From Branchiostoma belcheri (lineage: Eukaryota > Chordata > Leptocardii > Amphioxiformes > Branchiostomatidae): a stretch of 64,000 nt of DNA. The stretch covers positions 2,559,790-2,623,789 of the forward strand of contig NW_017803921.1 of assembly GCF_001625305.1 (NCBI RefSeq). Direction: 5' to 3'. A program made the translations under genes and the position numbers. Positions 1 through 14,000 of the stretch are shown here, in pieces; position 1 is the stretch's first letter, and each line of letters starts with the position of its first letter. The notes under the pieces were generated by a model. The model worked only from the letters and a program-made list of their open reading frames with translations. It was not told the origin of the DNA and ran no database searches.

Positions 1-658
1 GTTTTCACAGCTTAGTGTTTAGGTACCGAAAAAAGGACAACTTTCTGTGACACAAACCACGTCCCTATGTAAGACATAACCACAGTCGGGGGTCTGGTAT
101 TTTCCCCTTAAATTAAAAAAGTCATAACCCTACCAGTATGAGACACTATTTCCTGCTTTTTGAGGGACAGATTTTTGCTTGTTATAGCTTCATTCTATGC
201 AGGTGGTTGTTTGAGCCCTGACTAAGTCTTTAGAAATTCGGACTCATTATGTGAAGGATATCCCAGTCTTATTAGATGTCTACTTAAAGGCTTTTAAGGA
301 CTCAGGGCTGCCTTATTACCTACTAGTAGAGGAACTGCCAGACAATGATACTATAAAAAGTAATGTCGAGTGGAATAAAGTGTCCAGGCTGTCTTATTAA
401 TTAGGGGTTTCAGGAATCATCACAAAATGATATCATAAAAAAGTGCAGCTGTAGATACTGTAGAAAGTGTGATATGGTTTCTGCACAGTTTTGATATGAT
501 CCATACTGTCTAAATGTGTTGCAATCTATATAAGTGTTGCAGGTAAAATATATGTCTGGTGCAGGTAATTTTCACCTGCACCATGCCAGAGCAGGTAGGC
601 AGAAAAAAAAGGATTCCAAGCCATGCACAAAGTTGTAGGTCTGAATCTATTTACATGT

Positions 659-1028
659 CAGGGTTCTAGCTAGGATTTAATTTTAGCGTAGTGGTACTGC
701 ACTGGCCACATGTCAAGGGAGCTAGGCGACCGATAGGGGGGATGGGGTGGAGCTTTTAAGAAATTGAGCTAAAAAGGGGGCCATTTGAGGGATACCCAAA
801 GGGAAAAAATGTTCTTTCTAAGGTATGTACAGTGTATCCTTGATTGGTAAATTTTCACATTTGATCTGGCATTCTTGAACAAAGAAATACAGTCACAATG
901 CCCCTATGCTGTATTGAAAATTTAGCGTAGGGGGTGAAAATTATAGCGTAGGGGGGGAAATTTAGCGTAGGGGGGGAAAATTATAGCGTAGGGGGCCCCT
1001 ATGCTACTTCTCGCTAGCTAGAACCCTG
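659..1028. mobile_element. DNA transposon, TIR CAGGGTTCTAGCTAG
   Basis: Inverted terminal repeats: CAGGGTTCTAGCTAG at the left end and CTAGCTAGAACCCTG at the right. Five-base direct repeats CATGT flank it at 654..658 and 1029..1033. The right half contains a short tandem repeat built on AAAATTTAGCGTAGGGGG. TIR type resembles hAT elements; TSD length does not settle it. Confidence 0.55.
915..996 (+). repeat. Tandem repeat, AAATTTAGCGTAGGGGG units
   Basis: Four imperfect units of about 20 bases alternating TTTAGCGTAGGGGG and TTATAGCGTAGGGGG, ending in an inverted GGGGGCCCCTATGCTA. A second GCGTAG copy lies at the left end of the same transposon. Confidence 0.7.
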
Positions 1029-1886
1029 CATGTAGGTAACTAAGATTATACACGACATGTAGCTAGTATACAAATCAAATTGGATCAGGTTAACTTGGGG
1101 AAAACTTACTCGTGACAGGTCATTCGTGACTGAATGATTGTTCATATTTGTTTGCCTGCGAGGTGGAGTCAAACATCCTGTCACGACTTCCACAGAAGTC
1201 TGACCCTGGTCTGTGTGTTATGTAAACTCTCACTCACGCAATAACTGCACCTTCTGTAAACAAACACTCCCACCATTTACCTAGTACACAACTTTTCTGT
1301 CCCGTTTTTTCTTCTGAAAATCATCTTTTTGAAGAAAGTAGTGTCATGTACATGTATCTTTTAACCTCATACATGTATATAAGGCCCCTGTCACATGTAG
1401 CTAAATATATATGGCCTCCCCAACACTAAGCCAAACTCCCCCTAACTATGGTTAGAAGTAGGTAACAGGAGTAAAAGGTCGGCTGTGGTTGGCTGGTGTT
1501 CGGCTATGTTTGGCTCTGCCTGAGCTAAATGTTTTGAAATATTCAAGACATTCTGATGTGGACTGGAAGTTGGGCTATGCAGGTAGAACATCCAGCCAGT
1601 TTTTTTTCTATGGATGCATTTTTGTAGGTATTTTTGTACAATCATATCAAATGTATAATAGTATACAGGGTATTCTTGGTATCTAAGTGTCAGAAAAATG
1701 ATAAAATCTCTGTTTTAGTACTTGTTTAAGATTTGGAAGTTATCTCACTCCCACTTCAGATTCAAGCTCAGAAGATCAGCTGTAAGATCTGTTTCGTTTT
1801 ATATGGTGCACCCCAAAAAATTTGGGTGCACCTATTCCCAAAAATGAATGTTGAGCCCTGTTAATTGTTGATGATTTTTATTTCAG

Positions 1887-2055
1887 ATAATTTGTTTGGG
1901 AGTTGTCAGGAGGACCCAGTTGAAGCCATCTACTCCTACAACCCGTCCAGACAGCAGCTGAAGGAACTCCGGGATGACATCACAGAACTGGTGGCTGATG
2001 GGTACGGTTGGCGAGATGACATCACGCAAGCCACCATAGGTGGCCACCTCGACAG
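1887..2055 (+). CDS. PTPRN: PTPRN exon: RESP18-like luminal domain
   Basis: First exon I can assign. Acceptor TTTCAG ends at 1886 and the donor GTAAAC starts at 2056. It enters after codon position 1 and leaves after position 2. The peptide has LFGSCQ and [12 protein letters not shown], matching the VFGRCQ / GFTWQDDYTQRVI pattern of the RESP18 homology domain, which contributes to granule targeting in vertebrate IA-2. An upstream exon with signal peptide must supply the first base of the split codon; none was recognised in 1..1886. Confidence 0.9.
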
Positions 2056-5000
2056 GTAAACTTTTTGTTATGGCAATATCTGATATGGGTGTTCTGGCCC
2101 GTGTGATAAGTAAGTAGCTGTATCACACATTTCCAAATGTTCTTAACATATTGATAAGAAAGTGTTATGTGTGCACTGTGTGTGCCGCTTTCGAAAATTT
2201 TAATGCCAGATTTGGACATGTGAAATGATGTTACAATTTTTTGGTATGGTTGGTGAGATGACATCACACAAGCCACCATGTATTTCAAGTCTGGCATACT
2301 GTAATGAAAAGATATTAATGATTCTTAAAGTTATTTTTAATCTATAGTTTCCATACAGTCACAGTCATCTACATTTCATTAAGTCTTGTAACAATGTCAG
2401 GATGTGTAAATGCAAATTTCTAAATTTAACAGTTTCTTTAAAAAGCAAACCCTCACATGTCTGCTGTTTTTTCCTGTACAGAATACACCAGCACTATGTA
2501 GCAGAGCCCCCTGGCAACCAAGCAGGGTATGACAGCCAGGACAAGGCTAATGCCTACCTGGGAGAGCTGTACCCTGGGGCTCAGCAGCTCAGTACAGGGG
2601 TGGAGAAGAGACGTCAGGAGATGGTAGACCAGCTTAGCAAACAGTACCTGGATCTCATGGACAGGGAAAGGGCACTAGAACAGGTTTGGTTGTTTGCTTG
2701 TTTAATTAGGATGTACATTATAATTGTAAATTTTACATTAATCGCCCTGGAGACACCGCAAAAAAAATATTTCTTCCTACCATGAAATTAGCAATGATTG
2801 ATAAATACAAAATGTAAGTCCCTACCTACATACTTTCCATGTAAATGAATCTACAGTTCTGAACCAGTATTTCTTCTGTTAATCAGTTCTTTTCTTTGAG
2901 TTTTAATTTTTTCTTTTTATTCAAAATTCAAAACAGCAGGCAGTTGAAGAGAGGCGTATGAAAGAAGCGCTACAGTGGCAGGCTCAGCAGCAAGGCATGC
3001 TGGGAGATGGCAGCAGCGAAGAGTACGTCAACTCATGGCTAGACGACCCCCAGATACGAGCCAGACTAAAAACGTTACTGGACACCATCGTTCAGTACTA
3101 CGGAGACGACATCGACACACCCAGCGACGACTACGTCAAGAAAGGTGGCCAAACCTCTTACTACGACTATCCTCTCGATGAAGGTGTAGATTCTCCTAAC
3201 CCCGGTGAAGGTGATGGGAATAGGTTGGTGTGGGGAGACTTTGGTGGTAGGGATGAGGAGGAGGACGCACCTGATGAGAAATTAGTTTTGCCGAAATGGC
3301 AGGACTATTTCTCGGATGCTGACATGACGACAATGCCTACTAAACGACTAACAGAAGCTGGTATGGTGTTCGGTGGTGGTGGTGATGTAGAGCCTAGAGA
3401 TGACGCCTTAGATGATGACGTGATTCCTACACCTGATGCAGACATGCTTCTATCTCTTGTGGGTAAGTCACCAAGTCACTGTCATCTCATGTATCTTCTT
3501 AAAGACATCCAATATATTGAATATGTCAGAGTAATCAAAACATCGGCTCTTATTTAACAAGTGACTGTGAATTAAAAAAACTTTTTGTGATTCCATTGTT
3601 TCTATAATTGAGACTATCTCTGATGATTGTTGTAGGTAAAGAGCTGAACAGCCTGCTGGATGGGACCATAAAAATCGAGGACCTGACTGATGAAGAGTAT
3701 AAGTTACTGGCACAGGCTGTCAAGGAAACCATCAGTCTGCTACAGGACGATAAGGAACAAGGCGGAGGTTAGTTTGGTTTGGTGCAATTCTTATACAACA
3801 TTATATGAAGGCTTTGAGTGTAATTCACTAGCAGGTCCCATTGTTGTGCCTTTGTGAAAGGCAAAATATCTACATTGTACTCTTACACTCCTGCCCCGCA
3901 AGTCATGGTTTGTGTGTAAGACCTGTTGGAGATGCCAGGTTGCCCAGCACGCATTGACTGTGTTGTTGGTGTAGAAATGCCCCCTAGCACCATGGGTGCG
4001 AATGGCAGCACTATACTTCTTCAAGTTGTTGATCTAATATTTGATTATCTAACTTGATCTATGGAATCACAGATCCTGTGAGTCAATTTCTTTTAGAGTC
4101 AGAGAACAGTTTAATTTTCATGATGTAACCAAGATAAACTTTCATGCTAATGGCCAATTTGTCCTGTCAGATTCAGGAAGCCATGACGGCACTGAAGATG
4201 AAGAAACAAGAGGAACAGATGGTGATACTGAAGATGGCACAGGTGAAGAGCCAGACAGCAGCGAGGAAGACAACAAGGAGCATCCAGAAGACACGTCTGA
4301 TCCAGAAGCTACTAAGAAGGACCCAGAAGACGCTGACTTGGAGAAGAAGGAGGCTGAAGATGCAGACAGTGATGGGGAGGAGGATAAGAAAGATGAGGAG
4401 ACGTGGATTCAGGAGGGGGCGGGGGAACAGAAGAAATCTCCTGCCTCCCAGCAAAGCTTCTTCAGGAATGGTCCACCTTCATGTAAGGGGGTTCACTTTG
4501 CATTTTAAATTGTTATGTTATACACTTGCATTGCCAAGCATTTTAAAGTAGGTTTATTTTACTTTGATGACTTTATATATTTGTTGAAGTAAAAGAGAGA
4601 ATAAGATTTTAATACTAAAAAAATTCCCCAGTTGCATGGAAAACATCTTCAGGAATGGTTCATCTTTACATGTATGTAAGGGGGGGTCAGTTAATTATGC
4701 ATTTTAGATTTTTAGATTGCTGTCCATTCAGCCTATAGCTACAAGCAATTTTGCCTGGTATATTTGTTTAGCCATTACTATAGATTATATAAGATGACTA
4801 AAAGATGAATATTTTCTGCAGTAAAATTTAAGAGTGAAGAAGAAGGGAAAGAAGAAGAGCCGACCATCGACAGTAAGGCCTGGTTCATCCCTATTGAAGA
4901 CAACAGAGGTCGCCAGGTCGGCATCTTTGACCTGAAGGACGCCATGGAGGCCAGCGTGGAACGCAACCACGCTTTTCTCGTCTTCGACAGAAAGTAAGTG

Positions 5001-8000
5001 ACTTTGAAAAAGCAGAAGAGGTTAGATCAGTGTTATAGCCAGCCTGAAGTTTGTTTCTGTCTTCTCAGTTTTGTTTCACTTATATATGTTTGTTTGTTGA
5101 ATTAACACCAAAAAATGAATGTTTATCATTTAAAAAGAAAAATATTGATCAATCACTACGTTGATGATGAACTCATCCACTCATTCTCCGATTTAGGGGG
5201 GGGGGTTAATCCAGTTCATACACAATTGTTAGTAACCCATGACTCCTTTTTCTTTCTTTTACAAATCAGAAAAAAAATTTAGCAGGCAAAACCAAGAATT
5301 TAAATCAGTGTGGCCTAAAAGCTGTGCAGGCTTGGTATGCTGGCTTCAACTTAGTTGCTAGGTAACCCATCCTGGGTTTAGAGACTATGGGCATTTAGAC
5401 CTTGTATGTTTGCCTAATGGGCAGACTTCCAGCAGCGGATGTACATGTAGTTTGACCTTCACGTGTTTCTCCGGTGGATACATGATCCCTTAAAAGCCCG
5501 TGACCTTTAATAGACAACTTACAACTTCAACTGGAGCTGAACATGTATTACATACATAAGTCAAAATGGGAAGGGCATCCAATGCAATTTCAGGGCATTT
5601 TTCACAGAGTCAATTTGAAAAATGACTTTTCAAAGAGTCAATTTTCTGATGATTCCTTTAAATCATTCAATCCTATCCTATAGCATACTGAGGCAATGTT
5701 GCTGATGGTTGTTTGTTTTGTATCGTAGGTTGATTTTACATATGTGGCTACATGTATTTCAGCATGAGGGGTACCAAAAACTAAGGAATGCCTGACACAT
5801 ACAATGTAGCTTGCTTCAGGGCTATTTGTCAAGGAAGGAGCAAATTTGGGTCCCTCTTGTTTGCGTTGAAAATTAAAGTTCTACCTCCAGGTTCATTCAT
5901 AATGACTTTTACCAAACATAGATAAACTTTCAAGCTGAAACTGTGACTTATTAGTTTGAAAAAAAAAACACATTTAAAGTCAGACTTGGTTGTCAAGATG
6001 CCACAAAACTCAGCCCTACAGGAAATTTTCCACTTATCCCTAGTCTAATGGAATGGTCTTTTCTGCCCTGCTAACTTCAGCTTTCTAGGAAAAAGCCATT
6101 CCCCAGCCGATTTCATCTGAACTAGGAACCTATTTGCTGTGATTCATGGCTTAAAAATATTCCGCTAGCTTGCTGTGATTATAGTAATTTGCTATATGGG
6201 CTCTGTGATAGGCAGTGGAGGATGTTTTCCATATGTCTTGGCTGACTTGAACGTCGTGTTATCAGGTACAACAGACTCAAACTGTGATGAACTTGGCAAT
6301 GATTTACACTGTACAAAACTGAACTTGAATATGTACAATGTAGGCAGCAAGAACTGGCATGTACATGTATGTGTTGAGTTAACCTATGAAAGTGTACACT
6401 GGTAAAAATCTGATTCTATGCCTATGATACACAGTTTTTCAGACCCTATTTTAATTTTTACCTTAAGTTAACAGAAGGAAACATTTTTATGGGTTCACCA
6501 CACCAAAGTGGTGTGGTGAAACCATATTGCTTTTTCTGATGTTTCTTCTCCTCCTCCTTCTCCTCCTCCTGCCATATCTTTAAATGGATTCAGCTTCTTC
6601 ATTTTAGGGCCTAAGGTCCTGAAATTTGGTATGGAGGTACAGTGGGCAAATACCCCTAGGCGTTTTTTAAATTATTGTGATACAGGCTTTTAGAATGGTT
6701 TTATTTGAGTTTTTTGGCTGTGTTATAGCAAATGTATTACTGTGTTAGTCTGCCTTGTTTACCACGTTTGGGCATGAGTCATCACAATGGAATGCAGGGC
6801 ATCAACCAATAGGCATGCAGCTTTCCTCTATACTTCTTGCTGATTGGCTGTTGGGATTTAACTTGATTAACACCTGCACAGAAGCATTTCCATACTGACA
6901 GTATGTCTGTATTCAAGTGTTTTGGTAGGTATTTCAAGCTTTCCTGCTCCAGCATTGGAATGCCGGGCATGGTACGTTTTTTTTTATTTTGAAAATCAAC
7001 AGTTTGCATTATGCAATTAAAAATCCTAACCAATAAAGTAGGGAATAGCTATCCAACTGTTGTTTTAGTTGTATTTTACTTCATATTATAGTTATATGTA
7101 AATCATTGTTTTCCCTTGTGTTTCCCATTCTTTCCCTGCCATGTCGTAAAATGTGGTGAACCCATCGCTGTATTTGCTCCAAAGCAAATATTGGCCTTTC
7201 TAGTTGTGGTATGTTTCTTCTTCTTCCTGGCCTGGACCTGGACCAGACATCTGTCACCATGGTAACTGGTGCTGTAGCAGACACCCTGTGGTGTTGGATT
7301 ACATTTATATGTCGCAAGTTGCAAGACAGAGTTGCAGGGGCTGTCACCATATACTTGCACATGAATGCTTTTGAGTAAGAATATTAAACAGCATGCATAA
7401 TGTATTCATATTATTCAAAGGTACTTTTGGAAACCTGTGTGATAACCGTAATAGATCCCTTTTTGATATTCATTACAAGTTAGTTATCACACAGGCCTGA
7501 ACACCTGTATCTAATGTTATCTTGTCCGAGGTATGACTTTCAATACTAAATATTCAGTGTTGGTACATGTATGACTTGATTTAAATCTGTGCCCTGTGTG
7601 AATACAAAGTGAGAATTTCATCCACTACTGAACTGGTTTATTTTTGCCTAACCAATATAGTTTGAAGCCTTGCTAATAAATATAAACTGTAAGTAAAACT
7701 GTGTAACATATAAAAACAGCAAGTCATTGAAACTGAAATGAATGTGTTGTTTACAGAGTGACATATGAAGATGGTACAAAGGTCCGCGATGCACTTGCTG
7801 ACATCCTCGGAGTTCCAAGTGAAATCTTCTCTGATATCAGGTTAGTAGGAATCACATTTCATTTCAAATTTATGTATAACAACTGTATGCTGTCATGAAT
7901 TTGTAGTACAAACTTGTCTTGGCTACCCATCTGTCCTATGGAATCTGGCCTTCTTAGGTAAAAATTGTTCAGAAACTGTCCTCTGTGTTTGTGAGACACT

Positions 8001-11000
8001 TTTCCGAATGATGTTTTTATTGTTTGTTTATCCAGTGTTCTGGACAACCATGTCTCCTTCCTGGTCAGACCCAATGACAAGGGACTCAACGCATCCACCG
8101 TTGCACATCTAGCGGGTAAGCATAATGCCCCAATTCATCGAAAAAGAAATACATGACAGACATTATGTGTAAAATGCTGTAATGGAGCCATTTGAAAGGT
8201 CAGCAGAATGCACTGCGCCTGTGCAAAACATGCATTCACGGTTTTCATTGCATTAGAATTTTTTCTGTTGCACAAATTTTCCGAGAAAACATTTGAGAAC
8301 TATATCCATAAATGCGATCTTTGACGAGAAGTTCTGCCAAAGTGCACATTACAGATTCTGTTGACATCCTGTGCCATTATATGGATCTAGAGGTAGGCCC
8401 GGGGTAGATGTTACTGGACTGCCAGGATAGTGGAATCTACCCAACAGCTGCATGCTTGGGGCAACCAAATTCTAGAGGGTGTTCATGGGGGGTTCTTCCA
8501 AAAAGGGTCTTCATGGGGGAATCCCTACAATGTGTCAACACTTAATAATGATACTTGGATGGCCGCTATACTTACTGGTTATGTTAAAATTCAGGAGGGC
8601 CAGCAATGTTTAACAGTAACAATATTACTTTTTTACATGTATAACTTGACTCTTCAGATTGTTGCACTACACGACTATATGATATGTAAATGTATAGAAC
8701 TTTTCAATATTATTATCATCATCTTCAGGATGTAACGTTACATTCTGCCTAGAATTAAAGCAGGCGAGTACGTTTCACCTAACATTGGATTGAAGTGGGC
8801 TATCTGCGATTAATGATGATTTTTTTGTTTTTTAATTTTTCAATTTTGAAACCCATAGTGACACCTCACGAAAAAATGCAGACCCTCTCAAAAAATTAAG
8901 GGAGTCTCTAATACATTTTGTACATGAAATGATGACAAAAACATGCTAACAAATGACTGTCACAGTAAATGAACATTGATATTAAACAGATTTTATCCAT
9001 CAGAATATTTTTTGGTTTTCCACCATGAAATTGCATTGGATGCCTTTAAAAATGCATCTGATCTCTTCTATTCAGAAAACAAGAAGGAAGCTCTGCAGAA
9101 GGCAGTTGGTATGGAGCTGGTTGGAACTGGCATTGGCAGTAATGAGGTATGTACATGCATTGTGTACTATCATGAAACTTCACCTGTGTTTGTACATGTG
9201 TAGTTTTATGTCATTGTTTAAAGTTAAAACTTTTGTTCCAACACAAGGGTACATGAAGATGTGCTTTTACATCACTCTGAAGAAAGAGTTTCTTGATGAA
9301 AACTACATGTTTATGCCATGGGTAGAGAGCTATAATGCTGTTTGGACAGTTCTGGCTAATGGAGATACATGTTATCTTGCACGCGTGCCTACCAGCCACC
9401 ATTAGATGATGGTCTTGAAAATGGGGGTCACATTTTGTGCTATATGTGAGAAATAGGTAGTTTAACTGTAAGAAGAAAAAGACTAATGTGCTACCTTGGA
9501 ACACACGAAGAGTGAATGTAAGTCTGAAATCATTGCTTTAAGACATCTGTGAATGAAGGAAATGGATTTCTCTTCTGGTTGAATAAGAAGTCCATTAAAA
9601 AAAGCTGTCTGCATGCATGGGGGCCATGATGGGAATAGCTGGCTACACATAGGTAGCATGAGTGTGGTAACAATGTGTGACCCAAATAATTGGTCTAATG
9701 CCAACAAGACTGGACTTAGATGCAAAATTGTAATGTATAAACTCTTTCTAATGGAGCAGAGATATTTTGTATTATAGCGTATTGGTGGTTAGGTGTGGTA
9801 AAGAATTATGTCTTCTTTTTTTTGTGGCCAGTCTTTCCCTCCTGACATTAGCTTAGATTTCATTCATATTGTGGTAATGTATCTGACACCCAGCCATGGA
9901 AGGAACAGACATGATACTCAGTGTAAAGCCATGGGGAAAATATACCCCTGTTCAGTGATATTTCATCCATTACTGACTAAGAGTGCAGGTGGAGATGACA
10001 AAATTGGAAATCTTGGCACTGCAGTCCTACAGAACTGTCGAGGGAAATCAAAATGAAGATTGCTTCTGGGGTAGCAAATGTCTTGGTACAACCTTTTGTG
10101 TTTGATCAAATTCCGTTTGACATTCGTGCCAGGTGTCAGTTGAGTAGAAAAGACCAGCAAAAGTGCAAAGGACCCTGCCATTTGAAAGAGCATCATGTTG
10201 ATTTTGTGCGGTAGAATGAGCCCAGTTTTACACAGCACTGGCATTTTGATTACCTTCCACGCAACAAATTATGTTTGGTTAGCTGAAAAAAAGGGTCCCA
10301 TTCTAATCTGTACAGAGCATAGGGGTAGTGCCCATCTCCATTTCTGTAGCCCTTGGGCCACACAGTTGTGCAAGCACTACAGCAGTGGGCTAGCCCACTG
10401 GTAAGGTAGTGTTGTGTGTTTGACCTTCCTCTACTCTCATTCTCATAGATTCTGAGTGCTAAGCAGAAAAAGCAGTATGTGCCATTTTATAAGTCTTTGG
10501 TATGACCTGAAGTCTCAACCTCTCACTTGCAAAGCGAGCACTCTTCCCTGTTGAGCACCGGTAGCTGAAAGAGCCATCCTTGATTTGCACGTCACATCCA
10601 AAGATGCTTAAGCACCCTTTTACGAAGGCTTAAGGTAATCCTACAATCGCATTTCCACCTCCCAGGGTGGCATATGTAGACTGAAACAGGTTTGGATGTT
10701 TCAAATTGGGTTTGAATAAATGAGAGGGACACATGTTGCACTATACATGAAGGTAATAGAAAATAGATGTCAACAGGTTAAAACATTTACATCAATATGA
10801 TATATTGCATTTTGTTATGTCATCAAATATCCTGCCTTCGATTTACTGCAATATACATGTACATGAGTGTGTTGTCTTAAGTCACAGACAGAATATATAA
10901 ATATATCAAGAAAGTATGGTATCTTTTTATTCATGTTCTTGGTAAGTTGGATCAAGACTTTAAGGACTGTAGGATACGTATATTTTCCATACTTGCACAG

Positions 11001-14000
11001 ACATTTTGAAGACAATATTGGCTACGCCATCAGAAGCTGGTATTGCTTTTATCCACTGCCTACATGCACATGTAGGTAAGGTCAGAGAGGTCTTTATAAC
11101 AATGATGGGAAGAAGGCCATAATGCCGTTGGCACAGTTCTGGCTAATGGAGATAGTTGGCTCGCACACGTGCCTGCCAGCCACCATTAGACGGTGTTCTT
11201 GAAAATGTCACCTAACGTCAAGCCTTGTCAGTAGGGCTTATGTATCCATCCACCCCCACACGAGGCGTGCTTTTAAATTGGTTTAAGAGCTTCTTCTCAA
11301 GTCTGGGGTGTTTCCAGCTGGGACTAATTGGCTTCGAGAGAACACACTCAGGTTTTTTTTTAAATTCTTGCCCTTGCAAAGGAAAGAAAACAGAATAATA
11401 CTATGATATAACAGAGAAAAGAAAAAGAATGTATAATATTAGCGGGACCACAATCTACATACTATGGAGTTCTTTATTATTTTCTGGCATCACAAATACA
11501 TATCTGAAACCAGCCATCGATACCAAACAAGCAACCATATTCCCTCAGCCTAATCACATTTTTGCCTCACAGATATCAGTATGCAATGGGATAGGATTGA
11601 TTCAACTTACTACATTAAAAAAGTTGACCAGGAAATTGGCTTTGGAAATCCATTTTACTGCCCTGAAATCACTGTGGGTACCTTTAATACATATGGAACT
11701 TGCATGGTGCTGAAACCATAGCTGTTGTTGTGAATATTGTTTTATGACTAAAAGTGTTCCTGACAAATCTCTTCTTTTACCTTTTGTGAATTTTTGCTTC
11801 AAAATGTTTGAAAAACAACTAAATAAATTGGTGTGGCCAAAGTTGTCTTATTGCTCAAGGCCTTACATGTAGACAGTTTGGGTGATTTCCGTTCAGACCT
11901 TAAGGCTGTACAGACATGGAAAAAGCTATTATGTTGTTGATTTAAAAAAAAGGGCTATTTTCTTTCCATCGTCACTTTAAGTCTATGGCCTGAAACCAAC
12001 TTAAGCTTGGTAAATGAAGGTTAAACATCCAGATAGAATGTTGCATAATACAAAATAAATCCAGCGACTGGAGGAATTTTCTGAAGTGCCAGACATTTCA
12101 GATAGGAGCTGCTATCTTCCATTATTGACTGAGAATGAGTCTGCAAAACAAGACATGAATAATTATATGAATGTTGTTTCATATATAATTTATATTCATT
12201 TATATTCTCAGTCACTGATGAAAGATAGCGGATGCTATCTGAAAATCTGACTCTTCTGAAAATCTATCCAGTAAGTTGCTTAATATATTCTGTATTACAT
12301 AACTATACCTATGGCAGTATCATTAGTATTCAATTGAATGCTATGCTGTAATGCGGCAGTGTATTCCTTTTTGTGAAATTAAATAGAATCTGTTTTGCCC
12401 GTTAAAGGCATCCATTGTAATTTCAGGGTGGCAAAACTGGATATTAAAAGTCAATTTTCCTTTCATTCCTTTAATGTAGCAAGTTGAATCAATGCTACAT
12501 GTATATTACATAGCATTGTAGCTGTGAGGCAAAAATGTGATGTCGCTGACAGAAAATATTTTGTTCATAGGCTTGTTATTGGTACACAATGTATTTGTGG
12601 GGGGAACTAAAAAGAAGACACTGAGACGAGCCATGTAGCTTGTTTTTGCCTGAAATTGCATTGGATGCTTTAAAAGTCCTATATACAATGTATAGGCTGT
12701 ACACTTCTTAGAGAGCATGTACATAATATATGATAACATTTTATCAATTTCATACTTAAGTCTAAAAAGCAGAGATGTAAAGGAAATGAGAAGCAGTCAT
12801 GTTCACAAGTATATCTATTATTAGTTTTAGATGCTTTCACCCCATTTCTCGACATTTGATATCAACTCAAAACCTGCATTCAATACTAAGCCCTTAGACT
12901 GCACCCTTTTCCAATGATTCTAACATCAAACCAGAAGGGTGCTGACACTAAGCCTTGGATGACGTCAGTAGCTGGGAGTAAGAGGCAGACTGCCCGGGGA
13001 CACCGTCGTTATGTATTCATGAAAAATCACATGCTTTTAACTACACTGTATCAGTGGAGACCGCTGACGCACACAGGATTTTGGGTCAGGCAGGACCACA
13101 TAGCTCTTCTCCTTCAACCTAATGATGGCTTGTGTAAAAAATGTCCTCTTTATATGTAGAAATAAGTTCTATCTATCTACATGTACCTGTATCAACTGTT
13201 ACTCAGTCAAGCAGCCCCCTTTGCTCAGGAGTTCACAACAGATCACTGCACAACTTTCTTGAAACCTATCCTGGGAAAATGTCTTCTTCCTTACAGTAGC
13301 AGTAGCATAAAATTACCTCTCATGATCCAAAAGGCTGTCAGCCATTTTTGTTTACATTCAGGTATTTTGTGGTGGTACAAGTGCCACAAAATGAGTTGGG
13401 TCTGTTTTAGTCCCTAGCATACCATTAATGTCAGAAAGAAAAAAAAGTCAGAAATGTGAGGTAATTGCACAAACATGTTTAAAAGTGGAAATAAATTACA
13501 ATCACATGAACATTTTTCAGTTACAATATTTTAATTATTGATACAAAAATGTTACATACTGTCGCTTTAAAATTTGTGCACAGTCACATACATGTATCAC
13601 TAAGTAAACCTTTTTCCAATATGATTTTTCTCAGTAGTTCTACTACATGTACATCAAAAGTGAATCCGCCTTTACCCATTTTGCTCCTCAGTGCCTCCAA
13701 TGTAGATCCAATTACAAACTGTAATTTCACATGTGGGTAGCTCAAAACTCATTGATATGCTAGCAAAATCAATTTTGGAAATCCCACTCTACGCCCACCT
13801 GTTAAATTTTTAGCACACTGAAGTAGTCGTTTGCCAAAAGGATACCAAATTCTCTATTGGTTACAGCCTTAGGCATCAGTGAGAATACTCAAGGCACGCT
13901 ATGTAGATTTTCAGCTATATGTATTCTACAAATGTTGACACTACAGTGAGACATATTCTGTAAGATATAGCATGGTATAACTACCCGTTGGCGTAACACA

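Larger units (their letters stand above)
1..1886. other. Left flank or intron of PTPRN, no exon recognised
   Basis: Apart from the transposon at 659..1028 I see no coding exon. The signal-peptide exon of PTPRN should lie upstream of 1887, but no Met-plus-hydrophobic segment with a compatible donor (leaving after codon position 1) was convincing here. Confidence 0.4.
4994..7756. other. PTPRN intron
   Basis: 2.8 kb intron without a recognisable exon. It holds a partial TTAA-type MITE near 5574..5790, a probable end of the GGCCACACC family near 5230..5320, and a candidate element at 6490..7164. Confidence 0.5.

Noticed and set aside
1489..1686. Upstream frame as the PTPRN signal-peptide exon
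   Set aside because: No donor in the required phase and no signal-peptide-like N-terminus.
4144..4551. 135-residue Lys/Arg-rich open frame over the acidic exon
   Set aside because: It is a shadow; the phase fixed by flanking exons gives the acidic frame instead.
10500..10570. tRNA-Ala (TGC) gene on the minus strand
   Set aside because: B box and acceptor stem are degraded and the body matches a dispersed repeat; treated as a SINE.
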